Below, one piece after another: positions 6,047 to 8,166 of a DNA stretch of 8,166 nucleotides. The stretch is from Planctomycetota bacterium. GTDB taxonomy: Bacteria; Planctomycetota; MHYJ01; JACPRB01. Location of the stretch: the NCBI GenBank assembly GCA_016200125.1, contig JACQFK010000293.1, positions 1 to 8,166 on the forward strand, in the 5' to 3' direction. Under the pieces are notes generated by a model that was not told the origin of the DNA, searched no databases, and saw only the letters and a program-made list of their open reading frames with translations. A program made the translations under genes and the position numbers. Numbering within the stretch: position 1 is the first letter of the stretch; each line of letters opens with the position of its first letter.

Positions 6047-6483
6047 TTGGTCGTGGTGTCGATGTCGTCCTCGGTGCCGGCCTGGCCGTCGGGGCCGTAG
6101 GACACGAGGTCGAATCCGTTGGGGAACTTCGATCCGGGGCAGAGGTACACGTACTCGTTGCCCCAGGGATCCTTGGGGATGTCGGTCTGGTTCTGGAGGT
6201 AGGGGCCCTTCCAGTTCTTGGGCTCCGGCGTCCCGGCGGGCTTGACGAGAAGTGCCCCGAGCCCCTGCGCGGTCGTCGGGAACTTGCCGTTGTCGACCTC
6301 GTAGGTGCTGAGCGCCGTGCCCATGGCCTTGATGTCCGCCATGGCGGCGGCCCGCTTGGCGTCCTCTCCGCGGCCGACGAGCCGGGGCACGACGATGGCG
6401 GCCAGGATGCCGATGATGACGACGACGAGCAGGAGCTCGATCAGGGTAAAACCCTGCGCTCGGGTACGGCGGCGAAGTTTCAT
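6043..6483 (-). CDS. gspG: GspG major pseudopilin
   Basis: Main subunit of the T2SS pseudopilus, the short periplasmic fibre thought to push substrates through the secretin. It has 146 residues, with leader MKLRRRTRAQG cut after G11, then FTLIELLLVVVIIGILAAIV with Glu at +5 and the usual 'VVPRLVGRGEDAK' after the helix. The C-terminal domain carries the classical GspG signatures: 'ALSTYEVDNGKFPTTAQGL' (57-75), 'WKGPYL' (91-96), 'PKDPWGNEYVY' (103-113) and the calcium-binding-type end 'FDLVSYGPDGQAGTEDDI' (124-141). Length and motifs are normal for the family. It lies 11 bases after the gspF stop, with the clearest ribosome binding site of the window, consistent with high expression of the major subunit. 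Its TGA overlaps the gspH start. Confidence 0.98.
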   Translation of the reverse strand: MKLRRRTRAQGFTLIELLLVVVIIGILAAIVVPRLVGRGEDAKRAAAMADIKAMGTALSTYEVDNGKFPTTAQGLGALLVKPAGTPEPKNWKGPYLQNQTDIPKDPWGNEYVYLCPGSKFPNGFDLVSYGPDGQAGTEDDIDTTTK

Positions 6484-6489
6484 GACACT

Positions 6490-6495
6490 CTCCTC
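6490..6495 (-). promoter_or_regulatory. Strong Shine-Dalgarno of gspG
   Basis: GAGGAG on the minus strand ends 6 bases before the gspG ATG; its first G is the last base of the gspF TAG stop. It is the best Shine-Dalgarno match ahead of any start seen here. This fits the need for many copies of the major pseudopilin compared with the ATGA-coupled minor pseudopilins that follow. Confidence 0.7.
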
Positions 6496-7718
6496 TATTT
6501 GATCATGCTGGACAGGGTGAAGACCGGGAGCAACATGGAGATCACGATGAAGCCCACGACGGTGGCCATGACGAGCAGGAGGGCCGGCTCGAAGAGCGAG
6601 ACGAAGACCCGGACCGACCGCTCCACCTGGATGTCGAAGGAGTCGGCGACCGTGACGAGCACGTCGTCCAGGTTGCCGCCCTCCTCGCCGACGGCGATCA
6701 TGTCGATCACCATCACGGGGAAGTAGCGCGAGTTGCGGAGGATCTCGGCGAGGCCCTTGCCCTGCTTGACGCCGGCCGAGGCTTCGTCGATGTCCTCCAT
6801 CAGGACCACGTTGGCCATCGCGGCCTTGGAGATCTCGAGCGCGTTCAGGATGGCGACGCCGCTCTTGAGCAGGGTGCCCAGCGTCCGGGTGAAGCGCGAG
6901 ACGGCGTTCTTCTTGATGATGTCGCCGAAGAGCGGGATGCGCAGCTTCATCTTGTCCAGCATGCGGCGTCCCGCGCCGGTCGCGGCGACGCGGGTCCCGC
7001 CGTAGAGCAGCGCGACCAGCCCCAGCGCGATGAACATCCAGTAGTCCCGCATGAAGTAGGAGATCGCAATGACGATCTGCGTCGGCATCGGCAGGCTGTC
7101 CCCCATCTTCTTGAAGATCTCGCTGAAGCGGGGGATGAAGAAGGTCATCAGGAAGATGATCGCGCCGCTGCCGATCACCACGAGCAGGATCGGATAGGCC
7201 ATCGCCGAGCTGATCCGGCTCCGCAGCTCCTGGTCCTTCTCGATGAAGAGCGCCAGGCGATGGAGGATGTCCTCCAGGAAGCCGCCGGTCTCGCCCGCGT
7301 AGACCATGCTGGTGTAGAGGCCCGAGAACATCTTCGGGAAGCGGGCGAGCGCCTCGTGGAGCGAGGCGCCGCCGGAGACCTGCTTCTCGATCTCGGCGAT
7401 GGTCTCGGAGAGGGTGAGGTTCGTCGTCTGCGCGGCGAGCGTGTGGAGCGCCCGGTTGAGGGGCACGCCCGCCTTCATCAGGTCGGCCAGCTGGCGGGTG
7501 AAGATGGCGATGTCGCCCGCGCGGACCTGCTTGTGCCGCTGGCGGGGGGCGGAGGCCCGGGAGGCCCCGGGCTTGTCTTCCGACCGGGACTCGATCTCCA
7601 TCGGAAAGACGCCCATGCGGCCGAGCGAGTCGAGCGCCGACCGCTCGCTCTCGGCCTGGAGGGTCCCGGTGACGACGGACCCATCGTCCTTCTTCGCCTT
7701 ATATGCAAACTGCGGCAT
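6495..7718 (-). CDS. gspF: GspF inner-membrane platform protein
   Basis: Polytopic inner-membrane protein at the centre of the T2SS assembly platform, working with the GspE ATPase and the pseudopilins. It has 407 residues, the usual length. The N-terminus 'MPQFAYKAKKDDGSVVTGTL' is typical of GspF/PilC. It has the family's duplicated cytoplasmic four-helix domain: first copy about 68-170 ('FTRQLADLMKAGVPLNRAL', 'YAGETGGFLEDIL'), second copy about 270-370 ('FTRTLGTLLKSGVAILNAL', 'AVGEEGGNLDDVL'). Membrane segments are at about 172-195, 225-243 and 377-400. 'YPILLVVI' after the first domain and 'EPALLLVMATVVGFIVISML' after the second are standard. A Pro/Lys/Arg linker (about 48-65) separates the N-terminal segment. 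The ATG at 7718 fits the conserved N-terminus, but has little Shine-Dalgarno; the spacer upstream is occupied by a palindromic repeat. Confidence 0.98.
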   Translation of the reverse strand: MPQFAYKAKKDDGSVVTGTLQAESERSALDSLGRMGVFPMEIESRSEDKPGASRASAPRQRHKQVRAGDIAIFTRQLADLMKAGVPLNRALHTLAAQTTNLTLSETIAEIEKQVSGGASLHEALARFPKMFSGLYTSMVYAGETGGFLEDILHRLALFIEKDQELRSRISSAMAYPILLVVIGSGAIIFLMTFFIPRFSEIFKKMGDSLPMPTQIVIAISYFMRDYWMFIALGLVALLYGGTRVAATGAGRRMLDKMKLRIPLFGDIIKKNAVSRFTRTLGTLLKSGVAILNALEISKAAMANVVLMEDIDEASAGVKQGKGLAEILRNSRYFPVMVIDMIAVGEEGGNLDDVLVTVADSFDIQVERSVRVFVSLFEPALLLVMATVVGFIVISMLLPVFTLSSMIK

Positions 7719-7724
7719 TACTCA

Positions 7725-7806
7725 GTATCAGGTACGAAGCACCAGGGGCCCCCCGTTGGAGGGGACATCCCCTGGTACCTGGTCCCTGGTCCTTGGTCCT
7801 TGGTCC
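7725..7806. repeat. Heptamer-repeat palindromic element between gspE and gspF
   Basis: The 92-base spacer 7719-7810 is almost wholly a repeat. On the + strand five tandem 7-base units run 7772-7806: CTGGTAC, CTGGTCC, CTGGTCC, TTGGTCC, TTGGTCC. Divergent inverted units stand at 7725-7745 (GTATCAG, GTACGAA, GCACCAG). Between them are the palindrome GGGGACATCCCC (7761-7772) and a GGGGCCCC (7745-7752). ACCAGGGG (7741-7748) pairs exactly with CCCCTGGT (7769-7776), and CAGGT (7729-7733) pairs with ACCTG (7777-7781) across a 7-base bulge, so a long hairpin is possible in the gspE-gspF mRNA. There is no U-run typical of a terminator. The design is the same as that of the element in the gspK leader although the 7-base unit differs. 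Confidence 0.75.
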
Positions 7807-7810
7807 ATCC

Positions 7811-8166
7811 TCAGTACTTGTCCGATTTCGTGATCCGCAGGACTTCCTCTGCGGAAGTGAGCCCGCTGCGCACGCGGTCCCAGCCGTCGTCGCGCAGAGT
7901 CTTCATCCCGTGGTCGATGGCGTACTTCTTGAGCCGGTTCGCCGCCTCCCGGCGGAGGATCATCTCGCGCATCTCGTCGTCCACGACGAGGAGCTCGAAG
8001 ACGCCCTGCCGGCCCTTGTAGCCGGTTCCGCGGCACTCGTCGCAGCCCCGGCCCTTCCAGACGGTCTTGATGTCCTTCGGCAGGAGCAGGGACACTTCGG
8101 AATCGGAGGCCTTGATCTCGGTCTTGCAGGACTTGCAGATCCGCCGCACCAGCCGCTGGGCCATCA
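7811..8166 (-). CDS. gspE: GspE secretion ATPase, C-terminal fragment (5' end outside window)
   Basis: Cytoplasmic hexameric ATPase that powers pseudopilus assembly by acting on GspF and GspL. Only the last 118 or so codons are visible; the reading frame continues through the high-coordinate edge, and the ATG at 8164 is internal, as it begins the conserved 'AQRLVRRICKSC' region well after the Walker motifs. Two CxxC pairs 27 residues apart (CKSC and CDEC) form the zinc-binding domain typical of GspE/PilB. They are followed by 'GTGYKGRQGVFELLVVDDEM' and the C-terminal end 'GMKTLRDDGWDRVRSGLTSAEEVLRIT', both family hallmarks ('G..GY.GR.GI.E', 'M.TL..DG...V..G.TS..EVLR.T'). It is the most upstream gene visible. 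The catalytic domain cannot be checked here. Confidence 0.97.
   Translation of the reverse strand, partial: MAQRLVRRICKSCKTEIKASDSEVSLLLPKDIKTVWKGRGCDECRGTGYKGRQGVFELLVVDDEMREMILRREAANRLKKYAIDHGMKTLRDDGWDRVRSGLTSAEEVLRITKSDKY

Noticed and set aside
7741..7776. Intrinsic terminator between gspE and gspF.
   Set aside because: The possible stem is not followed by a U-run in the direction of transcription, and the gene order argues for one transcription unit.
7772..7806. The heptamer array as a CRISPR array or iteron origin.
   Set aside because: Units are only 7 bases with no spacers, and the place is a short gap inside a secretion operon with no cas or rep gene; a dispersed palindromic repeat fits better.
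7260..8021. A 253-codon + strand open frame across the gspE-gspF junction.
   Set aside because: It is antisense to gspF and gspE and crosses the repeat element; no domain pattern.
8162..8164. ATG at 8164 as a true start of a small zinc-binding protein.
   Set aside because: The sequence begins in the middle of a conserved GspE region (AQRLVRRICKSC) and the frame stays open to the edge; the two preceding bases (TG) fit an internal codon.

Overview
The window is one contiguous block of a type II secretion system (T2SS, general secretion pathway) operon. Every gene is on the minus strand, so transcription runs from high to low coordinates: gspE (3' end only), gspF, gspG, gspH, gspI, gspJ, gspK, gspL, gspM, a GspC/XpsN/PilP-like gene, and gspD (5' end only). 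Base composition is GC-rich with strong G/C preference at third codon positions, which explains the many long open frames antisense to the real genes. No ribosomal or taxonomic marker is present. The PilM/PilN-like GspL, the large GspK and the gene order suggest a GC-rich Gram-negative (diderm) bacterium, possibly outside the well-studied Enterobacteria. I cannot name the phylum from this sequence.

Layout in transcription order: the C-terminal zinc-binding end of the GspE ATPase (8166-7811); a 92-base spacer holding a heptamer-repeat palindromic element; the polytopic inner-membrane platform protein GspF (7718-6495); the major pseudopilin GspG with a good ribosome binding site (6483-6043); minor pseudopilins GspH, GspI and GspJ joined by ATGA overlaps; the large tip pseudopilin GspK, which starts at a GTG overlapping the gspJ stop and whose leader is encoded by a second heptamer-repeat palindrome; GspL (PilM-PilN-like) and GspM (PilO-like), which form the inner-membrane assembly platform; a GspC/XpsN/PilP-like periplasmic connector; a 63-base spacer with a strong hairpin; and the start of the outer-membrane secretin GspD (347-1), with signal peptide and N0 domain.

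The genes form a nearly complete secretion machine. The GspE motor drives assembly of the GspG pseudopilus on GspF-GspL-GspM. GspH/I/J/K form its tip, the GspC-like protein bridges to the secretin, and GspD is the outer-membrane pore. The order E-F-G-H-I-J-K-L-M-(N/C)-D matches the Xanthomonas xps arrangement rather than the C-D-E-...-M(-N) order of Enterobacteria. The prepilin peptidase (gspO/pilD), any promoter and any secreted substrate lie outside the window.

I see no wholly new system here. The most unusual content is a pair of short elements of shared design (central GGGGA-N2/3-TCCCC palindrome flanked by tandem 7-base units). One sits in the gspE-gspF spacer and the other lies in frame inside the signal leader of gspK. 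Other points worth checking are a GspC-like protein with an unusually short hydrophobic N-terminus, a GspK with three Asn-Thr-Ala repeat motifs and EF-hand-like loops, and a hairpin just ahead of gspD.
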